Shown here: in pieces, positions 8,217 to 16,770 of the stretch
Layout: each line of letters begins with the position of its first letter
Position numbering within the stretch: position 1 is the stretch's first letter
Origin: Rhodovastum sp963804495
Lineage (GTDB): Bacteria; Pseudomonadota; Alphaproteobacteria; Acetobacterales; Acetobacteraceae
DNA length: 64,000 bases
Reading direction: 5' to 3'
NCBI GenBank assembly: GCA_963804495.1
Contig: CAWDQN010000005.1
Location: 434,001 to 498,000 of the forward strand
Position numbers and translations under genes: made by a program
Notes under the pieces: model-generated
Seen by the model: only the letters and a program-made list of their open reading frames with translations
Told to the model about the DNA's origin: nothing
Databases searched by the model: none

Positions 8217-8481
8217 ACCGGTCGTCGCGAAAGCGCATGAACCAGCAATAGGGCGTCTGCTACGGCGGGAAGTGCTTCGGCAGCATGCGCCATGGAATGC
8301 CGCCACGCAGCACATAGAAGATGGCGTTCATCACCTTGCGCATCAGTCAGAACCGATGGCGGCCGGTCTTCGTGGGCGGCGGCAGCAGCGGCGCAAGCAA
8401 CTGCCATTCGTCATCGGTCAGATCGCAGGGGTAGCGCAGGTCATCTCGGTCATGCTCTGCCCGGGTTTGTGGTGTCCACAT
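8217..8481 (-). pseudogene. truncated IS5-family transposase
   Basis: From the ATG at 8481 the minus strand reads MWTPQTRAEHDRDDLRYPC, then LTDDEWQLLAPLLPPP. After a TGA it continues LMRKVMNAIFYVLRGGIPWR, then a TAG, then YCWFMRFRDD. This is the N-terminal domain of IS5-type (IS1031/IS427-like) transposases. Two in-frame stops and loss of the whole catalytic DDE region make it non-functional. It marks an old insertion on the gadB side of the acid-resistance operon. Confidence 0.8.
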
Positions 8482-8832
8482 CGGCGGCTGCAGGAAGGGA
8501 ATAAACCATTAGATTCCCTACGCTCTTCGACTTCCAAGTCCTCCCGGAGCCGTTTCGAGACGGCCTCTCAGCGACGCCATCGCCGCCCTCCACCGGACAC
8601 TTTGGTGTCCCCCGCATTTTCCGATGTCCCGCTCAGGCAACGACGCGATCGAATTTCCCGCGACTCTCCTGCAGGGTCTCGTCGAGAGCGTTTGCTGCGC
8701 CGCCTGACGGCCGCAGTTGTCGGTTCCACGGCACTCCGCCGAACCGGTATGTTCTAGAAACAGATGACGGAAAGCCGAGCTCAATGCCTATGGGGCAAAG
8801 CCGCTTCCGGGGTCGGGGGGAGCGCCCCGCTT
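8482..8832. other. intergenic region between IS5 relic and rodZ-like gene
   Basis: No gene is recognised in these 351 bp. A perfect inverted repeat GGACAC-TTTG-GTGTCC lies at 8595-8610. Scrambled coding-like stretches suggest further mobile-element debris, but none can be named. Confidence 0.35.
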
Positions 8833-9885
8833 CTAACGCCTGGACGCTCCCGGCTTCGCCGCCGCAACCACCGGCGGCGCCAACCGTCCCTCGCGAATCG
8901 CATCCGGGTCGAGCGGCAAATCGTGGCGCACCACCCCGTTGTTGCCCAGTGCCGCGGTCAGTTGCCCGTCGACCAGCACCTCAGTGCCGCCAGCGTTGCC
9001 GGTGCTGAGCAGCAGCTGGGCGGGCGGCTTGCCTGGCGGCACCGGCCAGGTCTCGCCGGAGCGCAGCACGCGGTTCAGCAGCACCGGTCCCTGGCGATCG
9101 CGCACCTCCAGCCAGGCATCCGCCTTCGCGCGCAGGACGATGCGGGTGCCTTCGGGCAGGGGCGGCAGTCCGGCGCCGGGCGAAACCGGGGTGGCCGCCA
9201 GCGGCGGTCCGAACACGCTCGCGGCGGGAATGGCGGCAGCCGCCGAGGTCGGCGGCACCGATGAGGGCAGCGGCATGGGCGGCGGCGCTGGCGGTGGCGG
9301 CAACTCGGCAAATTGCCGCGGTGGCGCGGCCGGCGCCTGGACCGGCGCCGGAGGCTGGCGCACCAGATCGGCCAGGCGTTGCGGCACCTGACGCACCGGC
9401 TCCTCGCTGGGCCTTGTGTCCGACATGCGGTACCAGCCGGCATAGGCCCCGACCGCCAGCACGGCGCCCAGCAGCACCACCGCCCCGGCCGGCACGCCAC
9501 GCTCGGGCACCGGGGAGGGGAAGGTCAGGTCCGGCTTGCGGGCCAGTTCGGCTGCCTCGGCGCGGAAACGCCGGGCCACCTCGTCGGCATCAAGGCCGAG
9601 AAGGGCGGCATAGGTGCGCAGGAAACCAACCGTGTAGGCGCCGGCCGGAAGGTCGGCGACTCGGCTTTCCTCGATAGCGTGCAGCACGGCGGGGCGGATG
9701 CGCAGATGCGCGGCGATCGCATCGAGGTCCCAGCCGAGACGCTCGCGCGCCCCGCGCAGGTCGTTGCCCACCAATGATGGCCGCGCGGCACAAGACCGGC
9801 CCGCCGTGCCTTGCCCGGATTGACAAACGGTCGGCGAGGCCAGGGCTTTCCCCTGCACAAATTCGGACCAGCGATCCTGCAGCAC
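8833..9885 (-). CDS. RodZ-like HTH/transmembrane protein with DUF4115 domain
   Basis: This 350-aa single-span membrane protein has a cytoplasmic helix-turn-helix of the HTH_25 type (residues about 40-105, LRGARERLGWDLDAIAAHLR through YTVGFLRTYAALLGLD). One transmembrane helix follows (about 132-150, AGAVVLLGAVLAVGAYAGWY), then a proline/alanine-rich linker (about 165-240) and a C-terminal DUF4115-like beta domain (about 250-325, WLEVRDRQGPVLLNRVLRSG). That architecture is RodZ, the MreB-associated shape protein. The first 45 residues are poorly conserved, and a GTG at 9771 (just before GNDLRGARE) is a possible later start. It stands apart from ptsP by 358 bp. Confidence 0.75.
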   Translation of the reverse strand: MLQDRWSEFVQGKALASPTVCQSGQGTAGRSCAARPSLVGNDLRGARERLGWDLDAIAAHLRIRPAVLHAIEESRVADLPAGAYTVGFLRTYAALLGLDADEVARRFRAEAAELARKPDLTFPSPVPERGVPAGAVVLLGAVLAVGAYAGWYRMSDTRPSEEPVRQVPQRLADLVRQPPAPVQAPAAPPRQFAELPPPPAPPPMPLPSSVPPTSAAAAIPAASVFGPPLAATPVSPGAGLPPLPEGTRIVLRAKADAWLEVRDRQGPVLLNRVLRSGETWPVPPGKPPAQLLLSTGNAGGTEVLVDGQLTAALGNNGVVRHDLPLDPDAIREGRLAPPVVAAAKPGASRR

Positions 9886-10243
9886 GTCGGCTCGATCCCA
9901 AGCTCAGATGTTGTCGATGGAACAGGAAACCGGCGCGAGGCACCCGTCGCTTATCCCTTTTGGTTTCTAGACCGGCGCGGCGTTTTTGCCAACCGCGGAG
10001 CGCGAGAGAATCATGACGGAGAACGTGAACGTTCCATGCCAACTCTCATGAATTGCCGGAAACTACCGGTCGTTTCACGATTTTCCTGGACTGTGTCGGT
10101 TTGATCTCAAGGGCCGGTTTTGATTGACCTGACCACGTCAGCGTTACCGCACGGGTCAATTTTGTATGTCGGCGGTGGGCCGTCCCAGGGCACGAGACTG
10201 GCGATCCGCTGTGAGGACAACTGGGCCGCGCGCCGTGCCTGCG
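9886..10243. other. intergenic region upstream of rodZ-like gene
   Basis: These 358 bp contain no supported gene. A 14-bp perfect palindrome GAACGTGAACGTTC-type repeat (arms GAACGT and ACGTTC, 10021-10034) could be an operator. Around 10120-10165 is a segment with GGGTCAATTTTG-like sequence reminiscent of insertion-sequence ends, not assignable. Confidence 0.35.
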
Positions 10244-12491
10244 TCACACCGGCACGTCGTGCTCGCGCGCCCAGGCTGCGATCGGCTCGCGCAATGATGC
10301 CTCGGCGGCGCCGGTACGCCGCACGGCCGTCAGCAATTCGCGGAACGCGGGCATGTCCACCGCCGCGAGGGCCGCCTTCACCGGCAGGATGCCCGAGGCC
10401 GGCATGGACAACGTCGGCACCCCGAGTCCCGCCATGGTGATCGCCTCCAGCGGGCGCGCGGCCGCTTCGCCGCACACCGATAGCGGCACGCCTGCCGCCT
10501 GCGCCTGCGCCGCCAGGTCGGCGAGCAGCCCCAGCATGGAAGGCGACAGCACGTCGTAACGCCCGGCGAGCACCGGGCTGCCGCGATCGGCGGCGAACAG
10601 GAACTGCAAAAGGTCGTTGGTGCCGACCGATATGAAGTCGGCCTCGCGCAGGAGCTCCGGGAGTTGCCACATCAGCGCCGGCACCTCCAGCATGGTGCCG
10701 ATCTGCAGCGATTCCGGGGCCGGGCGCACCCGCTCGGCCTCGGCCAGCAGCAAAGCGCGGGCGGTACAGAACTCGGCCACCGTCGCCACCATCGGAAACA
10801 TCACCGACAAGGGCCGTCCGGCGGCGGCCAGCAGCAAGGCACGCAACTGGCGGCGCAGCAGGGCAGGGCGGTCGAGCCCGATGCGCAGGCTGCGCCAGCC
10901 CATGGCCGGGTTTTCCTCTTCCGGCACCGGGCTGCCTGGCAGCAACTTGTCGCCGCCGAGGTCCAGCGTGCGGAACAGCACCGGCCGCCCGGCGGCTTCG
11001 TCCAGCACACGTCCGTATACGGCCGCCTGATCCTGCACCTCCGAAATAGCGCCGCGCGCCAGCATGGCGATTTCGGTGCGGAACAGGCCGATGCCCTCGG
11101 CGCCGGTGATGTCGAGCTGCGCCAGTTCCAGCGCCAGGCCGACATTCAGCATCAGTCGCACCCTGGTGCCGTCGCGGGTCACCGACGGCCGGCCGCGCAG
11201 CGCCGCCCATCCGGCCCGGCGTTCGAGGCTGGCCTGCTGGGCGCGCTGATAGACCAGCTTCACATCCTGTTCGGGGCGCAGGATCACCTGCGCCGCCAGG
11301 CCGCTGCGCTGGGCTTCCTCGGCGTCGAGGATCACCTCGTCGCCGGTCTCGGTGACCTCGATGATGCCGCGGGCGCCGCCGATCGCCGGGATGCCGAGGG
11401 CGCGGGCCAGGATGGCTGCGTGACCGGCCGGGCTGGCTTCCTCCACCACCAGGCCGGCGATGCCGCGGCCGTGCCAGTCGAGCAGCTCGGCCGGGCCCAG
11501 CCGCCGCGCCAGCAGGATCGCCCCTTCCGGCACCGCGTCGGGCTCGCCGCCACCATCGAGCGCCGCGAGCAGACGCCCGGCCATGTCTTCCAGGTCGGCC
11601 AGCCGTTCGCGCAGATAGGGATCGGCGATGCGGCGCATGCGGTCACGCAGTTCGCCGGCGATCCGGTGCACAGCCGCTTCGGCCGACAGGCCGCCGCGGA
11701 TCGCCTCGCCGACCCGGCGCAGCCAGCCCGGGTCGGCGGCGACCAGACGGTAGGCCTCCAGCACCTCGCGCGCTTCCGGCGTCGCTTTGTTGCCGCCGGG
11801 CAGGCGATCGGTGATCAGCTCATCCAGGCCGCGGCGCATGTTCTCCACCGCTTCCGCCAGCCGAGCCAGTTCGGTTGCCGGGTCGTCGGCCAGCAGGCGG
11901 CGCGGCGCGTGCGCGCCGGGCAGCACCGCGGGGCCGATGGCCAGCCCCGCCACCAGCACCGAACCGGTGAAACGGCGCGGCAGCGTGGCGCCCAGGCCAT
12001 CCTCGGGGCCGTCGGCGGCGCCGGCGGCCGCCAGCGGCTCGACCAACAGCATCGCCACCGTTTCCAGCGCCTCGACCTCGTCGGACTGGTACCTGGCGGG
12101 GCGCGCAATTCTGCACCGCCAGCACGCCCAGCGTGCGCCCGGCCCGGCGGACCGGCACCGCCACCATGGAGGCATACGGCTCCTCGCCGGTCTCCGGCCG
12201 GTAGGCGAAGTCGGGATGGTTCTGCGCGTCCGCCAGGTTCAGCGGGTGCCCGGTCGCCGCCACCATGCCGACGATACCTTCGCCCATGCGCAGCCGGGTG
12301 CGGCCCACCAATTCGGCGCGCAGCCCCTCGGTGGCAGCCAGTTCCAGCGTGTCGCCAGGCTTCATGGTATAGATCGAGCACACCTCGGCCACCAGTTCTG
12401 CGGCGACCAGGCGGGCGATTTCGCCCAACGGCGCCGGCCCGCGCGCCATCAGGCTGCGCAGGCGGGCAAGCAAGTGGCGCGGCGTTGACAT
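10244..12491 (-). pseudogene. ptsP: phosphoenolpyruvate-protein phosphotransferase, GAF-containing (EI-Ntr), one frameshift
   Basis: PtsP is enzyme I of the nitrogen-related phosphotransferase chain (PtsP to NPr to EIIA-Ntr). Reading from the ATG at 12491 gives the GAF domain (residues about 1-145, CSIYTMKPGDTLELAATEG, LGVLAVQN). The frame must then shift by one base near 12107-12110 (AATT) to continue as ARYQSDEVEALETVAMLLVE and the whole enzyme-I body. The phospho-histidine segment EEASPAGHAAILARALGIP, the PEP site GTMLEVPAL, VGTNDLLQFLFAADRGSP and the active cysteine of SVCGEAAARP are all intact. About 748 aa results, the normal length. A single extra T explains the break, so a sequencing indel is as likely as true inactivation. 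It lies in the common alphaproteobacterial lysC-ptsP neighbourhood. Confidence 0.85.
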
Positions 12492-12504
12492 CGCCGCGGA
12501 ACTA

Positions 12505-13572
12505 TCAGCGCTGCGTGGCGATGATGTGGCGGGCCGCCAGCGCGGCGACCGCCTGTTCGATAATTTCGGCGATGATGTCAGCCACCGGCTGCACCGCGGT
12601 CACCAGCCCGACCGACTGCCCCGCCATCACGCTGCCCTCCTCGATATCCCCGTCGATTACCGCGCGGCGCAAGGCGCCGGCCCAGAAATGCTCGATGGCG
12701 AGCTGGGCCAATTCCTTGGTCAGTTCGCCGGCCTGGAAGCGTCGCAGCGTTTCGGCCTGATGCTCCAGGAATTTCTTCGTGCCCTCATTGGCCAGGCCGC
12801 GCACCGGGATCACCGGAAAACGCGGGTCGAGCTGCACCGACAGCACGGCATCGCGGGCGGAGGCGCGCACGAACGCCTGCTTGAAGCGCGGGTGGGCGAT
12901 GCTCTCGCTGGCGGCGGCGAATTTCGTGCCGAGCTGGGCACCGGCCGCGCCCATGTCCAGATAGGCGAGCACCGCCTCGCCGCGGCCGAGCCCGCCGGCG
13001 ACGAACACCGGCACATCGCGGATATGCGGCAGGATTTCCTGCGCCAGCACGGTCAGCGACACCGGGCCGGTATGGCCGCCGGCTTCGCTGCCCTCGATCA
13101 CCAGCGCATCCGCGCCCGAGCGGACCAGCCGCTTGGCCAGCACCAGAGCGGGCGAGAAGCAGACCAGCTTCGCCCCGCCATCCTTGACCGCCCGCACCGC
13201 GTTGCCGGAGGGGATGCCGCCGGCCAGCACCACATGGCCGACTCCGGCCGCGAGGGTGACCCGGATCAGCTCGTCGAGCTGCGGGTGCATGGTGATCAGG
13301 TTGACGCCGAACGGCCGCTGCGTCAGCGCCTGGGTCGCGGCGATTTCGCGTTCGAGCAGCTCGGGGCCCATGGAGCCGCAGGCCAGCACGCCGAAGCCGC
13401 CGGCATTGCTGATGGCGGCGGTGAGGTTGCGTTCGCTTACCCACGACATCGCCCCGCCCAGGATGGCGGCATCGCAGCCCAGGAAATCGCGCCCGGCGGC
13501 CCACAGGCGGTCGAGCTCCGCGCGCGCGGCCAGAAGGCCGCTGGCGTCGGCGGGGGGGATCACGTCAGGCAT
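12505..13572 (-). CDS. nitronate monooxygenase (2-nitropropane dioxygenase family)
   Basis: This 355-aa FMN enzyme with a TIM-barrel fold oxidises nitronates such as propionate-3-nitronate. Visible signatures are GGAMSWVSERNLTAAISNAGG at the N-terminus (the glycine-rich FMN site), ALVIEGSEAGGHTGP in the middle (the family EAGGH motif) and VFVAGGLGRGEAVLAYLDMG, the phosphate-binding region. The ATG at 13572 overlaps the lysC stop (GATGCCTGA) and another ATG lies at 13581; either start gives translational coupling to lysC. The stop lies 13 bp before the ptsP start. A link to lysine or nitrogen metabolism is not established. Confidence 0.85.
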   Translation of the reverse strand: MPDVIPPADASGLLAARAELDRLWAAGRDFLGCDAAILGGAMSWVSERNLTAAISNAGGFGVLACGSMGPELLEREIAATQALTQRPFGVNLITMHPQLDELIRVTLAAGVGHVVLAGGIPSGNAVRAVKDGGAKLVCFSPALVLAKRLVRSGADALVIEGSEAGGHTGPVSLTVLAQEILPHIRDVPVFVAGGLGRGEAVLAYLDMGAAGAQLGTKFAAASESIAHPRFKQAFVRASARDAVLSVQLDPRFPVIPVRGLANEGTKKFLEHQAETLRRFQAGELTKELAQLAIEHFWAGALRRAVIDGDIEEGSVMAGQSVGLVTAVQPVADIIAEIIEQAVAALAARHIIATQR

Positions 13573-14800
13573 CGAGGCCATACGCCGAATGCAGCGCCCG
13601 CACCGCGAGTTCGGTGTATTCGGCGCCGATGAGAACGGAGACTTTGATTTCGCTGGTGGAGATCACTTGGATATTGATTCCCTTGTCGGCCAGGGTACGA
13701 AACATGGTGGCGGCGACCCCGGAGTGGCTGCGCATGCCGACGCCCACCACACTGATTTTCGCCACTTCCTTGTCGGCCAGCAGGCCCGCATAGCCGATAG
13801 CGGCGCGATGGTCGGCCAGCGTCTGCTCGGCGCGCGGCAGATCGGCGCGGCCGAGGGTGAACGTCAGGTCGGTGGTGCCGTCGGCGGAGACGTTCTGTAC
13901 GATCATGTCGACGTTGATGGACGCCGCCGACAGCGGCCCGAAGATGGACGCGGCCACGCCCGGCCGGTCCGGCACGCCGCGCACCGTGACCTTCGCCTCA
14001 TCGCGGGAATAGGCGATCCCGGACACGATTTCCTGTTCCACGATCTCGTCCTCGTCCACCACCAGCGTTCCGGGCAGGTCGCCGCCCAGCGACGATCCGT
14101 CGTCGAAGCTCGACAGCACCTGCACGCGCACCCGCTCCTTCATGGCGAGTTCCACGCTGCGGGTCTGCAGCACCTTGGCGCCGACCGAGGCGAGCTCCAG
14201 CATTTCTTCATAGGCGATCTTAGCCAGCTTGCGGGCGCGTGCAACGATGCGCGGGTCTGTGGTGTAGACGCCGTCCACGTCGGTGTAGATGTCGCAGCGC
14301 TCGGCGTGCAGGGCGGCGGCCAGCGCCACCGCCGAAGTGTCCGAGCCGCCGCGGCCCAGGGTGGTGATACGGTGGTCCGGGGCGATGCCCTGAAACCCCG
14401 CCACCACCGGCACCTGGCCGGACTGCATGCGGCGGATCAGCTCGTCGCCGGCAATCAACTCGATGCGCGCCTTGCCGTGCGCGCCGTCGGTCGCCAGCGG
14501 GATCTGCCAACCCTGCCAGGACCGCGCGTCGACCCCCAAGGTTTGCAGCGCGATCGCCAGCAGGCCGGAGGTGATCTGCTCGCCGGTGGCGACCACGGCG
14601 TCGTATTCGCGCGCATCGTGCAGGGCTGAGAGCTGGGTGCACCAGCCGACCAGCCGGTTGGTGGTGCCCGCCATGGCGGAGACAACGACGGCTACCTCGT
14701 TTCCCGCGTCCACCTCGCGTTTAACCCGCGCCGCGACGTGGCGGATGCGGTCCAGGTCGGCGACCGAGGTGCCGCCGAACTTCATGACGATGCGGGCCAT
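13565..14800 (-). CDS. lysC: aspartate kinase
   Basis: This 411-aa aspartokinase phosphorylates aspartate, the entry step to lysine, threonine and methionine. The kinase domain (1 to about 240) opens with MARIVMKFGGTSV and shows VATGEQITSGLLA, TTLGRGGSDTSAVALAAAL and DVDGVYTTDPR. Two C-terminal ACT domains (about 265-340, VTVRGVPDRPGVAASIF, and about 345-411, ISVVGVGMRSHSGVAATMF) are typical of the feedback-inhibited class. The reading frame stays open far upstream, but the ATG at 14800 gives the canonical MxxIVMKFGGTS start. It is divergent from ubiG across 90 bp and heads the nmo-ptsP run. Confidence 0.96.
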   Translation of the reverse strand: MARIVMKFGGTSVADLDRIRHVAARVKREVDAGNEVAVVVSAMAGTTNRLVGWCTQLSALHDAREYDAVVATGEQITSGLLAIALQTLGVDARSWQGWQIPLATDGAHGKARIELIAGDELIRRMQSGQVPVVAGFQGIAPDHRITTLGRGGSDTSAVALAAALHAERCDIYTDVDGVYTTDPRIVARARKLAKIAYEEMLELASVGAKVLQTRSVELAMKERVRVQVLSSFDDGSSLGGDLPGTLVVDEDEIVEQEIVSGIAYSRDEAKVTVRGVPDRPGVAASIFGPLSAASINVDMIVQNVSADGTTDLTFTLGRADLPRAEQTLADHRAAIGYAGLLADKEVAKISVVGVGMRSHSGVAATMFRTLADKGINIQVISTSEIKVSVLIGAEYTELAVRALHSAYGLDA

Positions 14801-14890
14801 GCGAAAGGTTCCGGGCTGTGCGGCCGCGTGCGCCCGGTTGCGCGGCGGCCGAGAGCGGGACACATACTGACGTGGTCGGGAGCGGGCAAC

Positions 14891-15610
14891 ATGCATCATT
14901 CGAGTGGACATTCGGTGGCGGACAGGGGGGTTTCTCCCGCGGAAATCGCGCGCTTCGATGCGCTGGCGCAGCAATGGTGGGACCCGGACGGGCCGATGAA
15001 GCCGCTGCACCGGATGAACCCGCTGCGCATCGGCTGGATCGACCAGCGGATTCCGCCGGCGAGCCGGGTGCTGGATGTCGGCTGCGGCGCCGGGTTGGCC
15101 GCCGAGGCCCTGGCGCGGCTGGGTCATGAGGTGCTGGGCATCGATGCCGCCGGCGAGGCGATCGCCGCCGCGCGCGCCCATGCCGAGGGTCTGGGTCTGC
15201 GACTCGCCTATCGCGAGGTGGTGGCCGGCGAGCTGCTGGCCGAGGGGGCAAGATTCCCGGTGATTTCCGCCCTGGAGGTGATCGAACACGTGCCCGATCC
15301 GGCGGCGTTCCTGCGCACCCTGGCCGGATTGCTGGAACCGGGCGGGGTGCTGTTTCTGTCCACCCTCAACCGCACGCGGCGCAGTTTCCTGATCGCCAAG
15401 CTGGGGGCCGAATACGTGCTGCGCTGGCTGCCGGTGGGCACGCATGACTGGCGGAAGTTCATCACGCCGACCGAAATGGGCGGGTTGCTGCGACGCGCCG
15501 GGCTGCGGGTGGCCGACATCACCGGGCTGGAATTCGACCCGTTGTCCCTGCGCTGGAAGGCCGGGCGCGACATGGGGGTCAACTACCTGCTGGAAGCACG
15601 GGCCGATTAG
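14891..15610 (+). CDS. ubiG: ubiquinone biosynthesis O-methyltransferase
   Basis: This 239-aa SAM-dependent methyltransferase carries out both O-methylations in ubiquinone synthesis. The N-terminal segment AEIARFDALAQQWWDPDGPMKPLHRMNPLR is highly characteristic of UbiG. Motif I is VLDVGCGAGLAAEALARLG, with ISALEVIEHVPDP and LFLSTLNRT further on. The C-terminal THDWRKFITPTE and GVNYLLEARA complete the family pattern. A longer in-frame reading starts at 14738 but would overlap lysC and add non-conserved residues, so the ATG at 14891 is chosen. Adjacency to lysC is common in alphaproteobacteria. Confidence 0.95.
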   Translation: MHHSSGHSVADRGVSPAEIARFDALAQQWWDPDGPMKPLHRMNPLRIGWIDQRIPPASRVLDVGCGAGLAAEALARLGHEVLGIDAAGEAIAAARAHAEGLGLRLAYREVVAGELLAEGARFPVISALEVIEHVPDPAAFLRTLAGLLEPGGVLFLSTLNRTRRSFLIAKLGAEYVLRWLPVGTHDWRKFITPTEMGGLLRRAGLRVADITGLEFDPLSLRWKAGRDMGVNYLLEARAD

Positions 15611-15723
15611 ATGGCCGGCGGCCTTGCGCATGGCAGGGGCGCGCCGGAAGCTGTGTGTGGCCTGACGGGTTGAATCCGCACCGGCCGGACTGCTTTGCTG
15701 AGCCGGGCAGGAGACGAGACCGT

Positions 15724-16770
15724 ATGCACACCGCACTGACCGAGCCGACGCTGCGTTTTCCCCTCACCGAGCCGCCGCCGTTCGGCGTGCCGCTGGAGGT
15801 GGCGCCCGGCATTCTGTGGCTGCGCCTGCCGCTGCCGTTCCGGCTGGACCACATCAATGTTCATCTGATCGAGGACGGCGATGGCTGGGCGGTGCTGGAC
15901 ACCGGCATCGGCGATGCGCGCACCCAGGACATCTGGGAGGCGGTGCTGGCGGGACCGCTGCGCGGCCGGCGGCTGACCCGCATGATCGTGACGCATTTCC
16001 ATCCCGACCATGTCGGCCTGGCCGGCTGGCTGGCGCAGCGGTACGAGCTGGAGCTGTGGATGCCGCGGGCGGAGTATCTGTTCAGCCTGGCGCTGCAATA
16101 CGCCCCGGCTGATCTGGGCTCGGAGAACTGGCGGGCGTTCTACCGCCGCCACGGACTGGACGAGCTGGCGACCGAGCGGGTGCTGGAGCGCGGCCATGTG
16201 TATCTGCGCATCACCACCGGGGTGCCCAGCACCTTCCACCGCATCCGCCAGGGGGACTTCCTCGACATCGGCGGGCGTCGCTTCGAGGTGCACACCGGCG
16301 GCGGGCATGCGCTGGAGCAGGCGATGCTGTACTGTCCGGAGGATAAACTCTACTTCGCGGCCGACCAGGTGATTGCCAAGATTTCTCCAAATGTCAGCGT
16401 CACCGCCATGGAGCCGAAGGCGAATGCGCTGGGCAGCTATCTGCGCTCGCTCGCCTGTCTGCGCCGGACGATTCCCGCCGATGTGCTCGTGCTGTCCTGC
16501 CACGGCCTGCCCTTCGAGGGGCTGCATGTGCGCATCGACGAGCTGATCGCCCACCATGCGGCGCGCTGCGCGCAGATTGCCGAGGCCAGCCGCGAGCTGC
16601 CGCTGTCGGCCGCCGATATCGTGCCGGTGTTGTTTCCCCGGGTGTTGGACGAGCACCAGACCGGTTTCGCGTTCGGCGAGGTACTGGCGCATGTGAACCA
16701 CATGGTGGCGCAGGGCGAACTGGTCGAGGAGGAGGACCTGGAAGCCGGCCTCCGCTATCGCGTTACTTAA
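15724..16770 (+). CDS. metallo-beta-lactamase-fold hydrolase
   Basis: This 348-aa protein has the zinc-site motif THFHPDHVGLAGWL (near residue 100), a preceding VLDTGIGD and a later AADQVIAKISPNVSV carrying a metal-ligand aspartate. GGGHALEQ replaces the more usual GH(S/T)P loop. The C-terminal 80 residues are helical (LFPRVLDEHQTGFAFGEVLAHVNHMV), as in MBL proteins with an added winged-helix-like tail. The physiological substrate is unknown; glyoxalase-II-like thioesters or beta-lactam-like compounds are possible. AGGAG at 15709-15713 supports the ATG at 15724. Its last 8 bp overlap the end of the convergent glycosyltransferase gene. Confidence 0.85.
   Translation: MHTALTEPTLRFPLTEPPPFGVPLEVAPGILWLRLPLPFRLDHINVHLIEDGDGWAVLDTGIGDARTQDIWEAVLAGPLRGRRLTRMIVTHFHPDHVGLAGWLAQRYELELWMPRAEYLFSLALQYAPADLGSENWRAFYRRHGLDELATERVLERGHVYLRITTGVPSTFHRIRQGDFLDIGGRRFEVHTGGGHALEQAMLYCPEDKLYFAADQVIAKISPNVSVTAMEPKANALGSYLRSLACLRRTIPADVLVLSCHGLPFEGLHVRIDELIAHHAARCAQIAEASRELPLSAADIVPVLFPRVLDEHQTGFAFGEVLAHVNHMVAQGELVEEEDLEAGLRYRVT

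Noticed and set aside
10120..10200. Possible IS21-type terminus (GGGTCAATTTTG-like sequence)
   Set aside because: There is only a short resemblance, with no transposase fragment and no second end.
10664..12760. 698-codon plus-strand ORF opposite ptsP
   Set aside because: Composition (Gln, Arg, Gly, His runs) and lack of a ribosome-binding site mark it as antisense of ptsP.
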